Assembly (NCBI GenBank): GCA_002428445.1
Contig: DIWJ01000076.1
Span: 1-24,905 of the forward strand
From: Syntrophaceae bacterium UBA6109
GTDB lineage: Bacteria > Desulfobacterota > Syntrophia > Syntrophales > UBA6109
DNA: 24,905 nucleotides
Direction: 5' to 3'
Shown: piece by piece, positions 8,076 through 16,618 of the stretch
Layout of the letters: the number at the start of each line of letters is the position of its first letter
How positions within the stretch are numbered: the stretch's first letter is position 1
Notes under the pieces: generated by a model
Database searches by the model: none
Seen by the model: the letters and a program-made list of their open reading frames with translations, nothing else
Told to the model about the DNA's origin: nothing
Program-made: the position numbers and the translations under genes

Positions 8076-9308
8076 ATGAGAAGGGGGCTGTTCTACTTGA
8101 GTCTGTTGGTTGCTGCGCTGATGGTCTGTTCGCCGGTTTACGCCCAGCAGAAACCGCTGAAAATGGATGATCCGATCAAAATTGGCTACATCAATCCCTT
8201 TACCGGTCCTGCCACCTTGAACACCATGACCGACCTGCCCGGCGTCCAGCTGGCGGTGGAGGAGATCAACGCGGCTGGGGGTGTCCTGGGCCGTCCGCTG
8301 AAGCTCATTACCCGCGATACGAAACTGAATCCTGAAACGTCCCTGCGTGAGGTGCGTGATCTGGTGGGCAACGAAAAGGTCTTCTGGGTTGTCGGCGCCA
8401 CGTCCAGCGCCGTCGCCCGGGCCGTCTCCGATTATATGAAAAATCAGAAAAAAATCTATGTCATCGAAATCGCCAAATCCGAAAAGCTGACGGCGGAGTG
8501 GGGAAACCACTATACCTTCCGCGCCACGAACAACGCGTACATGGAAGCCGTAGGCATGGCCAAAGGCGCCAGGAAAATCTTCGGGCCCCTCAAGAAGGTC
8601 TACAATCTCAGCCCCGATTACGAGGGCGGGCGTTCGGCTTGGCGGACATTCTTTGACCACTACAAGAAAGAGGTTCCCGATGCCCAGGTGGTGGGCGATG
8701 TCTGGGCCAAGCTCGGTACCCAGGATTTCACCTCCCATCTCACCGCGATCATGAACTCGGACGCCGAATTGATTTTTACGGCCTTCTACCAGACGGATGC
8801 CCTGACCATGCTCAAGCAGTCGATCGCCATCGGTCTGAACGGGAAGATCCCCATGGCGGGATTCTGGCACGGCATGCTGGACACGGTCGTGAAGTTTACC
8901 CCCGAATTCTATCCGAAGAAGACCGTGGGCGGCGGGACATACGCTTTCTGGGCGCTCAACAATCCTGAGAGCAAGGATTTCGTGCAGAAGATCAAGTCCA
9001 AATACAACACCTATCCCGGTTACGCCGCGAGCGGATACGCCTTTACCAAGGCCATGGCCAAGGCCATCGAAAAAGCGGGCGCCCTCGATACCGAGAAGGT
9101 GATCAAGCTTCTGGAGGGTTCAACCATCGAGTCGCCCGTGGGTCCGGTGGAGATCCGGGCTTGCGATCACCAGGTCATGTGGCCTTCCTACGTGGGGCTC
9201 ATCGGGCCGGTCCCGGGCTGGGAATTCTATGCCACGCAGAATGTGATCACGGTAGGCAAGGAAGCCTTTCAGACGTGCGATGAGATTGCCAAGTTGCGCG
9301 GAAAGTGA
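8076..9308 (+). CDS. ABC transporter periplasmic substrate-binding protein, LivJ/LivK type (copy 1)
   Basis: A 410-residue type I periplasmic binding protein of the branched-chain amino acid/amide family. An N-terminal Sec signal (MRRGLF, hydrophobic core 5-18) ends at VYA-QQ (cleavage after about A23). The mature part opens with IKIGYINPFTGP and contains AVEEINAAGGVLGRPL, the hallmark of this family. ATG 8076 follows AGGAGG (8063-8068) at 7 bases; the ATG at 8058 is not well placed. Such proteins capture amino acids, amides, aromatic acids or other organic acids in the periplasm and deliver them to LivHM. The position directly after the flavoenzymes suggests that its ligand is the pathway substrate. 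Confidence 0.92.
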   Translation: MRRGLFYLSLLVAALMVCSPVYAQQKPLKMDDPIKIGYINPFTGPATLNTMTDLPGVQLAVEEINAAGGVLGRPLKLITRDTKLNPETSLREVRDLVGNEKVFWVVGATSSAVARAVSDYMKNQKKIYVIEIAKSEKLTAEWGNHYTFRATNNAYMEAVGMAKGARKIFGPLKKVYNLSPDYEGGRSAWRTFFDHYKKEVPDAQVVGDVWAKLGTQDFTSHLTAIMNSDAELIFTAFYQTDALTMLKQSIAIGLNGKIPMAGFWHGMLDTVVKFTPEFYPKKTVGGGTYAFWALNNPESKDFVQKIKSKYNTYPGYAASGYAFTKAMAKAIEKAGALDTEKVIKLLEGSTIESPVGPVEIRACDHQVMWPSYVGLIGPVPGWEFYATQNVITVGKEAFQTCDEIAKLRGK

Positions 9309-9322
9309 GTGCAGGCTTTTCA

Positions 9323-9350
9323 GTGCGGCCAAGATTTCCCTTGGCCGCAC
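9323..9350 (+). promoter_or_regulatory. Perfect 11-bp hairpin between the two binding-protein genes
   Basis: GTGCGGCCAAG (9323-9333) and CTTGGCCGCAC (9340-9350) are exact reverse complements around a 6-base loop. No T tract follows, so full termination is unlikely. A stable stem immediately after a highly expressed binding-protein gene commonly protects the upstream mRNA from 3' exonucleases or attenuates downstream transcription. That role is inferred here. Confidence 0.55.
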
Positions 9351-9442
9351 GAATTCTCCTGCGGGTGAAAAGGCAGGGTTTTTCTGATGTAGAAACCTTT
9401 CCCTGGACACAGGGACTCTGAAGACAAGAAGGAGGAGAGCTT

Positions 9443-10684
9443 ATGAATCTCAAGCGGACGGTATGTACTCTGATGGTCTTCCTGTTTGTTGCGGCAGCGG
9501 CATCGATCTGCGGCGCACAGCAGAAAGCTTTGAAGATGGATGATCCGGTAAAGATCGGTTACCTGAACCCCTTCACGGGTCCTTCCACTTTTGACACCAT
9601 GACGGATGTTCCCGGTATGCAGATGGCCATTGAAGAAATCAACGCGTCCGGAGGCGTTCTGGGGCGCCCGCTCAAACTGATCACCCGGGATGACAAGAAC
9701 AATCCCGAGGTGGCCGTCCGTGAGGCGCGGGATCTGGTGAACAACGAGAAGGTCTTTTATATAACAGGATGCACCTCCAGCGCCGCTGCCCGCGCCGTAT
9801 CCGCTTTTATGAAAGAGCAAAAAAAGATTTACGTCATCGGGATCGCCAAATCCGAAAAACTGACCGGGGAATGGGGGCATCGGTATGTCTTCCGGTCCAC
9901 CAACAACGCCGAAATGGAGGCGGTCGCCCTGGCCAAAGCCTCCAGCAAGATCTTCGGGCCGCTCAAGAAGGTCTACAACCTGAGTCCTGACTACGAGGGC
10001 GGTCGATCGGCATGGCGCACGTTCATTGATAATTATAAGAAGGATGTTCCCGATGCCACCGTGGTGGGAGATGTCTGGGCCAAGCTGGGCACGCAGGACT
10101 TCACGTCCCATCTTACCGCCATCATGAATTCCGGCGCCGACTTGTTCTTCACCTCCTTCTATCATTCGGATGCCCTGACCATGCTCAAGCAGTCGATGGC
10201 CATCGGCCTGAACGGCAAGATCCCCACGGTCGGTTTCTGGCACGGCCAGCCCGGCGTGACGCAGAGCTTTACGCCCGATTTCTATCCGAAGAAAACCATC
10301 GGCGGCGGCGTTTACGCATTCTGGTCCATCACGGACCCGGAGGCCAAGAAATTCACGAACGACATCAAGGCCAAGTACGGACAATACCCGGGTTATGGAA
10401 CGAGCAGCTATGCCTTCACCAAGGCCATGGCCAACGCCATCAACAAGATAGGGGCACTCAATACGGAAAAAGTGATCGACGCCCTCGAAGGTATGACCAT
10501 GAGTTCGCCGGTGGGTTCGATGGAGATCCGCGCCTGTGATCACCAGGTCATGTGGCCGACGTACGTCGGTGAGATCGGGAAACTGCCCGGCTGGAAATTC
10601 TACGGGACCAAGGATCTGGTTGTCTACGGTGCGGAAGCGTATCCCTCTTGTGCGGAAATCGCCAAAACACGCGGCGGCAAGTAA
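9443..10684 (+). CDS. ABC transporter periplasmic substrate-binding protein, LivJ/LivK type (copy 2)
   Basis: A 413-residue paralogue of the preceding binding protein. A signal peptide (MNLKRTVCTLMVFLFVAAAA) is probably cut after CGA (A25); the Cys at 23 is not in a proper lipobox. The mature parts match closely, for example DDPVKIGYLNPFTGPSTFDT, the VYNLSPDYEGGRSAWRTF segment, and the C-terminal MEIRACDHQVMWPTYVG. Differences cluster in scattered positions, consistent with duplication and tuning to a related ligand. AAGGAGGAG precedes the ATG. Two binding proteins feeding one permease are known in Liv systems (LivJ and LivK), so both likely dock on the same LivHM pair that follows. Confidence 0.92.
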   Translation: MNLKRTVCTLMVFLFVAAAASICGAQQKALKMDDPVKIGYLNPFTGPSTFDTMTDVPGMQMAIEEINASGGVLGRPLKLITRDDKNNPEVAVREARDLVNNEKVFYITGCTSSAAARAVSAFMKEQKKIYVIGIAKSEKLTGEWGHRYVFRSTNNAEMEAVALAKASSKIFGPLKKVYNLSPDYEGGRSAWRTFIDNYKKDVPDATVVGDVWAKLGTQDFTSHLTAIMNSGADLFFTSFYHSDALTMLKQSMAIGLNGKIPTVGFWHGQPGVTQSFTPDFYPKKTIGGGVYAFWSITDPEAKKFTNDIKAKYGQYPGYGTSSYAFTKAMANAINKIGALNTEKVIDALEGMTMSSPVGSMEIRACDHQVMWPTYVGEIGKLPGWKFYGTKDLVVYGAEAYPSCAEIAKTRGGK

Positions 10685-10702
10685 CGCAGTCGATGATCTT
10701 CA

Positions 10703-10733
10703 CCGGGGGTGAAGGGAGTCCCCTCACCCCCGG
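10703..10733 (+). promoter_or_regulatory. GC-rich hairpin between binding protein 2 and livH
   Basis: CCGGGGGTGA (10703-10712) and TCACCCCCGG (10724-10733) are exact reverse complements; GGG/CCC inside can extend the stem past a bulge. No T run follows and livH starts about 12 bases later, so it may lower permease translation or transcription relative to the binding proteins while stabilising their mRNA. Confidence 0.55.
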
Positions 10734-10745
10734 AACATAATCTTG

Positions 10746-11630
10746 GTGAAAAAGGCGATGCAGATCTTCGGTCAGATTATCAGCGGGTTGAGTGTGGGGA
10801 TGGTCTATTTTCTGATTGCCGTCGGCCTCTCCATGGTCTTCGGCACGCTCAAGGTCCTCAATATTGCCCACGCCTCTCTTTACATGCTGGGCGCCTATGT
10901 CTGCTATTCGGTGACACATTTCCTGGGATCTTCCAGCGGGGCGTTCTGGATTGCGCTGATCGTGGCCCCGCTCTGCGTGGCGGTTTTCGGCGGCATCGTG
11001 GAATATTTTTTCCTGCGTCCCATATACAAGAGGGATCTGCTGTACCAGTTGATCGTCACCTTCGGGTTGATCCTGATCATCGGGGACATCGTCAAATTGA
11101 TCTGGGGCGTCCAGTTCTATCAGGTCAAGACTCCGTGGCCTCTTGCAGGCGTTGCCGATGTCTTCGGCACGAAACTCTCCTTCTACCACATCTTCATGGT
11201 TGTCGTGGGTCCTCTGGTGTTGCTGTTGATCTGGTTCATTTTGCAGAAGACAAGATTGGGAAGGGTCGTTCGGGCCGTCACCCACAGCCGGGAAATGAGC
11301 AGCGCCCTGGGCATCAATGTGCCTGTCGTCTATACCATGGTCTTCATGCTGGCCTCCTGGCTGGCCGGCCTGGGAGGGACGCTCATGGCTCCCATGTCGT
11401 CCGTCTTTTTGGGTATGGACACGACCGTGACGATCGAATGTTTCATCATTATCGTCATCGGCGGTCTGGGGAGCACGGTGGGAGCTTTTCTGGGGGCCAT
11501 CGTGTTTGGTCTGGTCAACTCCCTGGGGATCCTTATCATGCCGAAGTTGACGATCGCATTAGGCTTTCTCGCGATGGCCATTGTCCTGATCGTGCGGCCA
11601 TGGGGCTTGATGGGCAAACCGGAGAAATAG
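10746..11630 (+). CDS. livH: Branched-chain amino acid-type ABC transporter permease, LivH family
   Basis: An approximately 294-residue inner-membrane permease with about eight hydrophobic segments. Family signatures include ISGLSVGMVYFLIAVGLSMV near the N-terminus, KVLNIAHASLYMLGAY, and the cytoplasmic coupling region RLGRVVRAVTHSREMSSALG. It pairs with LivM to form the translocation pore. The start is uncertain: GTG 10746, TTG 10743 and ATG 10758 are all in frame with weak ribosome binding sites. ATG 10758 matches the common family start (MQIFGQ), while GTG has GGA at better distance. The weak site after a strong hairpin suggests lower expression than the binding proteins. Confidence 0.88.
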   Translation: MKKAMQIFGQIISGLSVGMVYFLIAVGLSMVFGTLKVLNIAHASLYMLGAYVCYSVTHFLGSSSGAFWIALIVAPLCVAVFGGIVEYFFLRPIYKRDLLYQLIVTFGLILIIGDIVKLIWGVQFYQVKTPWPLAGVADVFGTKLSFYHIFMVVVGPLVLLLIWFILQKTRLGRVVRAVTHSREMSSALGINVPVVYTMVFMLASWLAGLGGTLMAPMSSVFLGMDTTVTIECFIIIVIGGLGSTVGAFLGAIVFGLVNSLGILIMPKLTIALGFLAMAIVLIVRPWGLMGKPEK

Positions 11631-11663
11631 AACCGTCGTAAGCAGGGCAATGGAGAACCTTTC

Positions 11664-12608
11664 ATGAATCCAATTCATAGGAATTTTTTGATAGGAAGCG
11701 CGGTGGCGATCGTTGCGCTTTTGCCGCTCTTTCTGGGGGAAGCCTGGACAGTCCTGGTTGTCGAGATGTTCGTCATGGCGATTGCGGCGACCGCGGCCAA
11801 TCTGATGGCCGGGTATGGCGGGATGGTCTCCTTCGGGTTGGCCGGCTTCTACGGAATCGGAGCGTACATTTCGGCGCTGTGCATCACCAAAGCGGGCCTT
11901 CCCTTCTCCCTGGCCTTTGTTGCAGGGCCGGTCGGCGGAGCGATTCTGTCCATTCCCGTGGCCTGGTTCTGCGTCCGGCGCACGGCGATCTATTTCTCGA
12001 TGCTCAGCCTGGCCTTTTCGCAGCTCCTCTATGTCATTGTCTTCACCTGGTACGGGTTCACCGGCGGCGACGACGGAATTGTGGGGATACCGATTCCGGA
12101 TTTCCTCAACTCCGTACGCACCTACTACTATTTCGCGCTGGTCGTCATGCTCATCTGTCTCGGGGCCATGTGGCTTATCATCCGATCTCCTTTCGGAAAG
12201 GCCATCCAGGCGGCACGCGAAAATGCGGAACGATGCGGCTTCATCGGGATGAACGTCCGGAGATACCAGATGGGCATCTTCATCATTTCCAGCTTTTTCC
12301 TGAGTGCGGCGGGAGCGCTTTACATGGGGCTGAACAAGAACGCTTTCGCCGATTACCTTTTCTGGGCCAAGACCTTTGACATCACCGTCACCTACCTCCT
12401 GGGGGGGATCTACAGCTTTGTCGGCCCGAGCATCGGGGCGATCATTTATATCCTCATCAACAAAGTCATCACTCAATATACCGAGTACTGGCCCCTCGCT
12501 TTGGGCTCCATCATCGTGCTCATCACCATCTTCGTTCCCAATGGCGTGGGTGGTTACATCACGGAGCGTTTGACGGCGGCACGCAAGGGGCGGGAGGAGT
12601 CCAAATGA
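11664..12608 (+). CDS. livM: Branched-chain amino acid-type ABC transporter permease, LivM family
   Basis: A 314-residue polytopic membrane protein of the LivM family. Recognisable parts are NLMAGYGGMVSFGLAGFYGIGAY (about 46-68), the FTGGDDGIVGIP loop, and the coupling segment SPFGKAIQAARENAERCGFI, followed by the late SFFLSAAGALYMG helix. GGAG lies 8 bases before ATG 11664. Its last codons overlap the start of livG (ATGA), indicating translational coupling. It forms the second half of the permease. Confidence 0.9.
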   Translation: MNPIHRNFLIGSAVAIVALLPLFLGEAWTVLVVEMFVMAIAATAANLMAGYGGMVSFGLAGFYGIGAYISALCITKAGLPFSLAFVAGPVGGAILSIPVAWFCVRRTAIYFSMLSLAFSQLLYVIVFTWYGFTGGDDGIVGIPIPDFLNSVRTYYYFALVVMLICLGAMWLIIRSPFGKAIQAARENAERCGFIGMNVRRYQMGIFIISSFFLSAAGALYMGLNKNAFADYLFWAKTFDITVTYLLGGIYSFVGPSIGAIIYILINKVITQYTEYWPLALGSIIVLITIFVPNGVGGYITERLTAARKGREESK

Positions 12609-13345
12609 TACTGGAGGTAAAGAATCTCAAGAAGTCTTTTGGCGGTATCAAGGCTGTTCAAGGGGTGACGTTCAGCGTGAAGAGGAACGAAGTCAGCTCG
12701 ATTATCGGGTCGAACGGAGCCGGGAAAACCACGCTTTTCAATTTGATTACGGGGAAGCTGATGGTGGATGAGGGGGAAATCTTGTTCAACGGGCGGGACA
12801 TATCGCATTTGACGCCTTACGAGATTTGCCACAGGAAAGTGGGGAGATCGTTTCAGATCACGAATATCTTCCCCCGTCTCAGTGTTTTTGAAAACATTCA
12901 GATTTCGATTCTCTCCGCGCAGGGAAAGCTGAAAAACATCTTCAGCCCGGCGCGGCGATACGTTCAGGAAGAAACGATGGAACTGCTGAAGAGCCTGGGG
13001 CTGGAGAAGAAGAGAGATGTTCCGGGCGGCCTCCTGGCGCACGGCGATCAGAAGCGCCTTGATATAGGCATTTCCCTCGCCAACCGTCCGGAGATTCTTT
13101 TTTTGGACGAGCCGACAGCCGGGATGAGCCCGGAAGAGACGATGATGACCACGGAACTCGTCAAGCAATTGGCAAAGGACCGCAGCATGACCGTTGTCCT
13201 GATTGAACACGACATGAAAGTTGTCTTCAACATCTCGGAGGTGGTTCGTGTGATGCACCAGGGAGAGTTGATTGCGGAGGGCAGCCCGGAAGAGATCAGG
13301 AGCAACGAGAGGGTTCAGCAGATCTATTTAGGAGAGCAGGCATGA
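12605..13345 (+). CDS. livG: ABC transporter ATP-binding protein, LivG family
   Basis: A 246-residue ATPase subunit. Walker A GSNGAGKT (35-42), Q-loop Gln84, signature AHGDQ (145-149, a common LivG variant of LSGGQ), Walker B ending D168-E169, and switch His202 are all present, so the subunit should be catalytically competent. The gene starts inside the livM stop codon (ATGA at 12605-12608) and GGGAGGAG lies just upstream. It powers import together with LivF. Confidence 0.93.
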   Translation: MILEVKNLKKSFGGIKAVQGVTFSVKRNEVSSIIGSNGAGKTTLFNLITGKLMVDEGEILFNGRDISHLTPYEICHRKVGRSFQITNIFPRLSVFENIQISILSAQGKLKNIFSPARRYVQEETMELLKSLGLEKKRDVPGGLLAHGDQKRLDIGISLANRPEILFLDEPTAGMSPEETMMTTELVKQLAKDRSMTVVLIEHDMKVVFNISEVVRVMHQGELIAEGSPEEIRSNERVQQIYLGEQA

Positions 13346-14058
13346 GTATTCTTCAGGTTGACAAGATCAATACGTTCTACGGGTTGAGTCATATTCTCTT
13401 CGATGTTTCGCTGGAAATAGAAAAGGGGGAATTTGTCTGTCTCCTGGGGCGGAACGGGGTGGGGAAATCGACCACGTTGAAAAGCATCATGGGATTGACA
13501 CCACCTCGATCGGGGCGGGTCAGTTTCAATGGTCAAGAGATTACGCATATGAAGACGAACCGCATTGCGTATCTCGGGATCGGTTTTGTTCCGGAGGACC
13601 GGATTATTTTTCCCGACCTGACCGTTTTTGAAAATTTGGAGATGGGGATCAAGAACAAGAAAAAGGTCCGTTACGGTTCGACCGGATGGACGGTGGAGAA
13701 GATCTACGAGATCTTCCCCATTTTGAAGAATCGGGCCAAGCAGGCCGGCGGGACGCTGTCCGGGGGAGAGCAGCAGATGCTCACCATTGCCAGGACCCTG
13801 ATGGGGAATCCGCTTCTCCTTCTTCTGGACGAGCCGTCGGAGGGTTTGGCGCCGGTGGTCGTGCAGCAGCTTTACAAGCAGATCAGTCTCTTGAAGGAGA
13901 GCGGCATGACGATTCTTCTTTGCGAGATGAAGTGTGACTTCGGGCTGCTGATGTCGGACAAGGTTTATTTGCTGGAGAAGGGGAACATCTGTTGGAGCGG
14001 GTCGAATAAGACGCTGCAGTGCCAGCCGGAAGTGATCAAACAGTATCTTGGGGTTTGA
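13342..14058 (+). CDS. livF: ABC transporter ATP-binding protein, LivF family
   Basis: A 238-residue ATPase subunit overlapping livG by ATGA. Walker A GRNGVGKS (36-43), signature LSGGEQ (139-144) and Walker B with D163-E164 are intact. The switch position after E195 is Met196 rather than His; LivF proteins usually have Gln here, so loss of His is normal for the family although Met is less usual. AGGAGAG precedes the ATG. This asymmetric pairing with LivG fits a heterodimeric motor. Confidence 0.93.
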   Translation: MSILQVDKINTFYGLSHILFDVSLEIEKGEFVCLLGRNGVGKSTTLKSIMGLTPPRSGRVSFNGQEITHMKTNRIAYLGIGFVPEDRIIFPDLTVFENLEMGIKNKKKVRYGSTGWTVEKIYEIFPILKNRAKQAGGTLSGGEQQMLTIARTLMGNPLLLLLDEPSEGLAPVVVQQLYKQISLLKESGMTILLCEMKCDFGLLMSDKVYLLEKGNICWSGSNKTLQCQPEVIKQYLGV

Positions 14059-14101
14059 AGACGCCTGCCAGGGCGAATCCGTTGCGAAAAAGGAGCTATC
14101 C

Positions 14102-14539
14102 ATGATCCGGGAAGTCTTTCACACCAGCATTACGGTACGTAACCGGGAGAACGCCGTTCATTTCTATCGCGATGTTCTGGGATTGGAACTGGTCTTTTTG
14201 AGGGAGTCGAGCGGAGAGGCCCTCTCGAAGGGCGTCGGCGTGGAAAATGCCAGCCTCAAGATCGCCATGTTCAAGGTGGGGGGAGCGTTTCTGGAACTGA
14301 TCGAGTACGTTACCCCCAAGTGCGAACCGAAGGGTCTCAGACCCTGCGACATCGGCAGCATGCATGTGGCCTTCCTGGTCGACGATATTGCCGATATCGA
14401 AAAAAGACTGATGGCGGCCGGCTGCAGGTTCAACGCACCGCCCAAGCACATCACGGAAGGCGCCATGAAAGGATGGGTCTGGGCGTATTTCAAGGACCCG
14501 GACGGGGCTCTTCTGGAAGTGGTCGAGATCCGAAAGTGA
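14102..14539 (+). CDS. VOC (glyoxalase/methylmalonyl-CoA epimerase-fold) protein
   Basis: A 145-residue vicinal-oxygen-chelate protein with two beta-alpha-beta-beta-beta modules. H7, E65, H88 and E139 sit at the four positions where metal ligands are expected, so it is probably an active metalloenzyme. The N-terminal FHTSITVRNRENAVHFYRDV and C-terminal YFKDPDGALLEVVEI are typical. ATG 14102 follows AGGAG (14091-14095). It is 43 bases after livF and likely cotranscribed. Possible activities are epimerase, lyase or dioxygenase-like; in an anaerobic pathway epimerase or lyase chemistry is more plausible. Function not determined from sequence. Confidence 0.85.
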   Translation: MIREVFHTSITVRNRENAVHFYRDVLGLELVFLRESSGEALSKGVGVENASLKIAMFKVGGAFLELIEYVTPKCEPKGLRPCDIGSMHVAFLVDDIADIEKRLMAAGCRFNAPPKHITEGAMKGWVWAYFKDPDGALLEVVEIRK

Positions 14540-14615
14540 TTCAGTCAGAAGTCTTCCTGAAGAAATTCGGGAGCTTCAGACTGTGTCATTCCATACCGCA
14601 AGAAAGGAGCCTGCA

Positions 14616-15008
14616 ATGAGAATCGTTGTTGGTTACGATGGGTCCCATTTTTCCAAAGAGGCCGTCAAGGTGGCGAGGAGGCGCGCCAAAGAGTCCAATG
14701 CACAGATGTATGTGGTGACATCCATGGCCAAGGGTGAAGATAAGCAGCAGCTGGACATCGAGGAGGCCGAAAAGGGGCTGCAGCATGTGAAATCCCTGTT
14801 CGATGCCGACAAGACTCCCTGTGAAGTTCATTTGCTGATTCACGGTCTGTCGCCCGGCGAAGATATCGTTGATTTTGCGGAAGCGCAAAAGGCCGACGAA
14901 ATCATCATCGGTGTTCGGAAGAGATCCAAGGTGGGCAAATTGCTTTTCGGTTCCACAGCTCAATTTATCATTCTTGAAGCGCACTGCCCGGTCCTATGTG
15001 TCAGGTAG
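14616..15008 (+). CDS. Universal stress protein family (UspA-like), ATP-binding type
   Basis: A 130-residue single-domain Usp. It opens MRIVVGYDGS and has the nucleotide-binding pattern G-x2-x-G-x-G(S/T) in GVRKRSKVGKLLFGSTAQ near the C-terminus, followed by the hydrophobic strand CPVLCVR. AAAGGAG (14603-14609) precedes ATG 14616. Usp genes are often placed at the end of transport or catabolic operons in Desulfobacterota, where they may signal energy state; that role is inferred. Confidence 0.88.
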   Translation: MRIVVGYDGSHFSKEAVKVARRRAKESNAQMYVVTSMAKGEDKQQLDIEEAEKGLQHVKSLFDADKTPCEVHLLIHGLSPGEDIVDFAEAQKADEIIIGVRKRSKVGKLLFGSTAQFIILEAHCPVLCVR

Positions 15009-15116
15009 AAGGCATCGCGATCCGTGCGGCGGCCGGGCAGTGAGTCTGCGCTTTCTGTCCGCAGCCGACAAGGAACCTGTTCGAGCCCATGACGTAAGGA
15101 GACAGCGCCTATTTTC

Positions 15117-15129
15117 TTGACAGCGTCAA
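15117..15129. promoter_or_regulatory. Small inverted repeat before the MFS gene
   Basis: TTGAC-agc-GTCAA is a perfect inverted repeat 17 bases before the MFS start. It also contains a TTGACA, but no -10 box can fit before the gene. It may be a protein-binding site, though its short length makes chance plausible. Confidence 0.25.
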
Positions 15130-15145
15130 CTCCAGAAGATGGAGG

Positions 15146-16411
15146 ATGGTAGAAACGTTGCGTAAAACATCTACGGGGCTCCCATCTCCATTCATATTCC
15201 CAAGTCTCGCCGTCCTGTTCTGCTTCTCGATGTTTTACCGGGCCATGAACGCCGTCATTGCGCCCGATCTCGTGAAGGACTTTCAACTCGATCCCGAGAG
15301 ACTGGGGCTGCTCGGCAGCGCTTTCTTCTATACATTCGCCGTCCTGCAAATACCCATGGGCCTTCTTCTTGACCGGGTGGGCCCCCGCAAGGTCTTATCC
15401 CTGTTCTTATTGGTGGGAGCTGCGGGCACCTTTATTTTTGCCTCCGCGACTACGTTCCACGCTGCCTTTGCGGGAATGTCCCTCATTGGTGCGGGCATGG
15501 CGCCGGTGCTGGTGGGCAGCCTCAAAGTGTTTGTCAGTCGATATCCCCGCGGCAGATTCCCCACACTCTCGGGAAGCATCATATCCATCGGCGCCTTGGG
15601 GAGCGTGCTCGCCACCTCGCCGCTCGTATGCATGATTTCGCTCATCGGATGGAGACTCACGCTGATGTATAGCGGTCTTTTCACGGTCGTTCTCTCCGCC
15701 ATCATGTTTTACTTGTTGGAAGAGGGGACCCCGGAACAGCGAAAAGGAGTGGCGCAGGATTCTCGGCAGCGGCAGCAAATAGGCATCGTGAAGTCGATGC
15801 AGATGGTGGTATCTCAACTTTCCTTCTGGCAGATCGGCCTGTTGGCCTTCTTCCGATACGGCACTTTCGTGGCATTGCAGGGAGTGTGGCTTGGTCCTTA
15901 TCTGATGGTGGCCAAACACTTTCAGCCGATCGCGGCGGGGAACATCCTGGTCATGCTCTCCGTTGGTTCGATCGCAGGCGCTCTGACCGCAGGATACCTG
16001 GTCGAAAAGGTCTTTCGAAACACGAAGACCGTTCTTTTGCTGGGTGTCGGTTGCTATGCCCTGTTGCTTCTTTCCCTCGCGGGGATCTGGAATATTGAAA
16101 GCGCCGCAGCCCACGCCTCGCTGTTCTTCTTCCTCGGTTTCTTCAACCATTTTGGCATACTCGTCTATTTGCATGGCAAAGAGCTTTTCCCGGCGCAGAT
16201 GTCGGGCACGGTCATGGCGGGGGTCAATTTCTTTCTGATGGCCGGCGGCGGTTTCTTCATCCAGATCATCGGATTGATCATCTCGCTGTTTGTCGGCGCC
16301 AGCCCGGGCGATTCACTGGGAGCCTATCACCTGGCATTCTTCGTCTGTTTTGCCGGGATGGCCGGGAGTCTGATCTTTTATGCTTTTTCAAGGAACGCGC
16401 AGGAATCATGA
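15146..16411 (+). CDS. MFS transporter (12 TM), first copy
   Basis: A roughly 421-residue major facilitator with about 12 hydrophobic segments. Motif A appears as GLLLDRVGPRKVL between TM2 and TM3, and ALYRAMN-like FYRAMNAVIAPDL marks TM1. The two halves are joined by a charged loop (EEGTPEQRKGVAQDSRQRQQ). The start is unclear: ATG 15146 directly abuts GGAGG (15141-15145), leaving no spacer, whereas in-frame TTG 15158 lies 12 bases from it. The protein probably exchanges organic acids across the inner membrane. The gene may end the regulated catabolic locus or belong with the next MFS gene. Confidence 0.85.
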   Translation: MVETLRKTSTGLPSPFIFPSLAVLFCFSMFYRAMNAVIAPDLVKDFQLDPERLGLLGSAFFYTFAVLQIPMGLLLDRVGPRKVLSLFLLVGAAGTFIFASATTFHAAFAGMSLIGAGMAPVLVGSLKVFVSRYPRGRFPTLSGSIISIGALGSVLATSPLVCMISLIGWRLTLMYSGLFTVVLSAIMFYLLEEGTPEQRKGVAQDSRQRQQIGIVKSMQMVVSQLSFWQIGLLAFFRYGTFVALQGVWLGPYLMVAKHFQPIAAGNILVMLSVGSIAGALTAGYLVEKVFRNTKTVLLLGVGCYALLLLSLAGIWNIESAAAHASLFFFLGFFNHFGILVYLHGKELFPAQMSGTVMAGVNFFLMAGGGFFIQIIGLIISLFVGASPGDSLGAYHLAFFVCFAGMAGSLIFYAFSRNAQES

Positions 16412-16618
16412 ATATGCGACCCTTCGGCCGTCCCGCAGCACATGGTACGCCTTCCGCCGCAGAGGACGCGCGGGCGAAGCGGCGGTTGACGTTAGGGGGA
16501 GGGGCCTGATGATTCCCAGCGGATTCATGGATCCCCGAACGGGAGGGCTGCCGCTGAGATTCCGCGGCCGAGTCTCAGAAGGGATGCCATATCGCCCGGG
16601 AGAGGGGGAATCGCGCAG
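16412..16618. other. Gap between the two MFS genes
   Basis: No convincing gene is present. A modest inverted repeat CTGAGA (16554-16559) with TCTCAG (16573-16578) encloses a CCGCGG core. GAGAGGGGGAA just before 16619 is the ribosome binding site of the second MFS gene. Confidence 0.4.
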
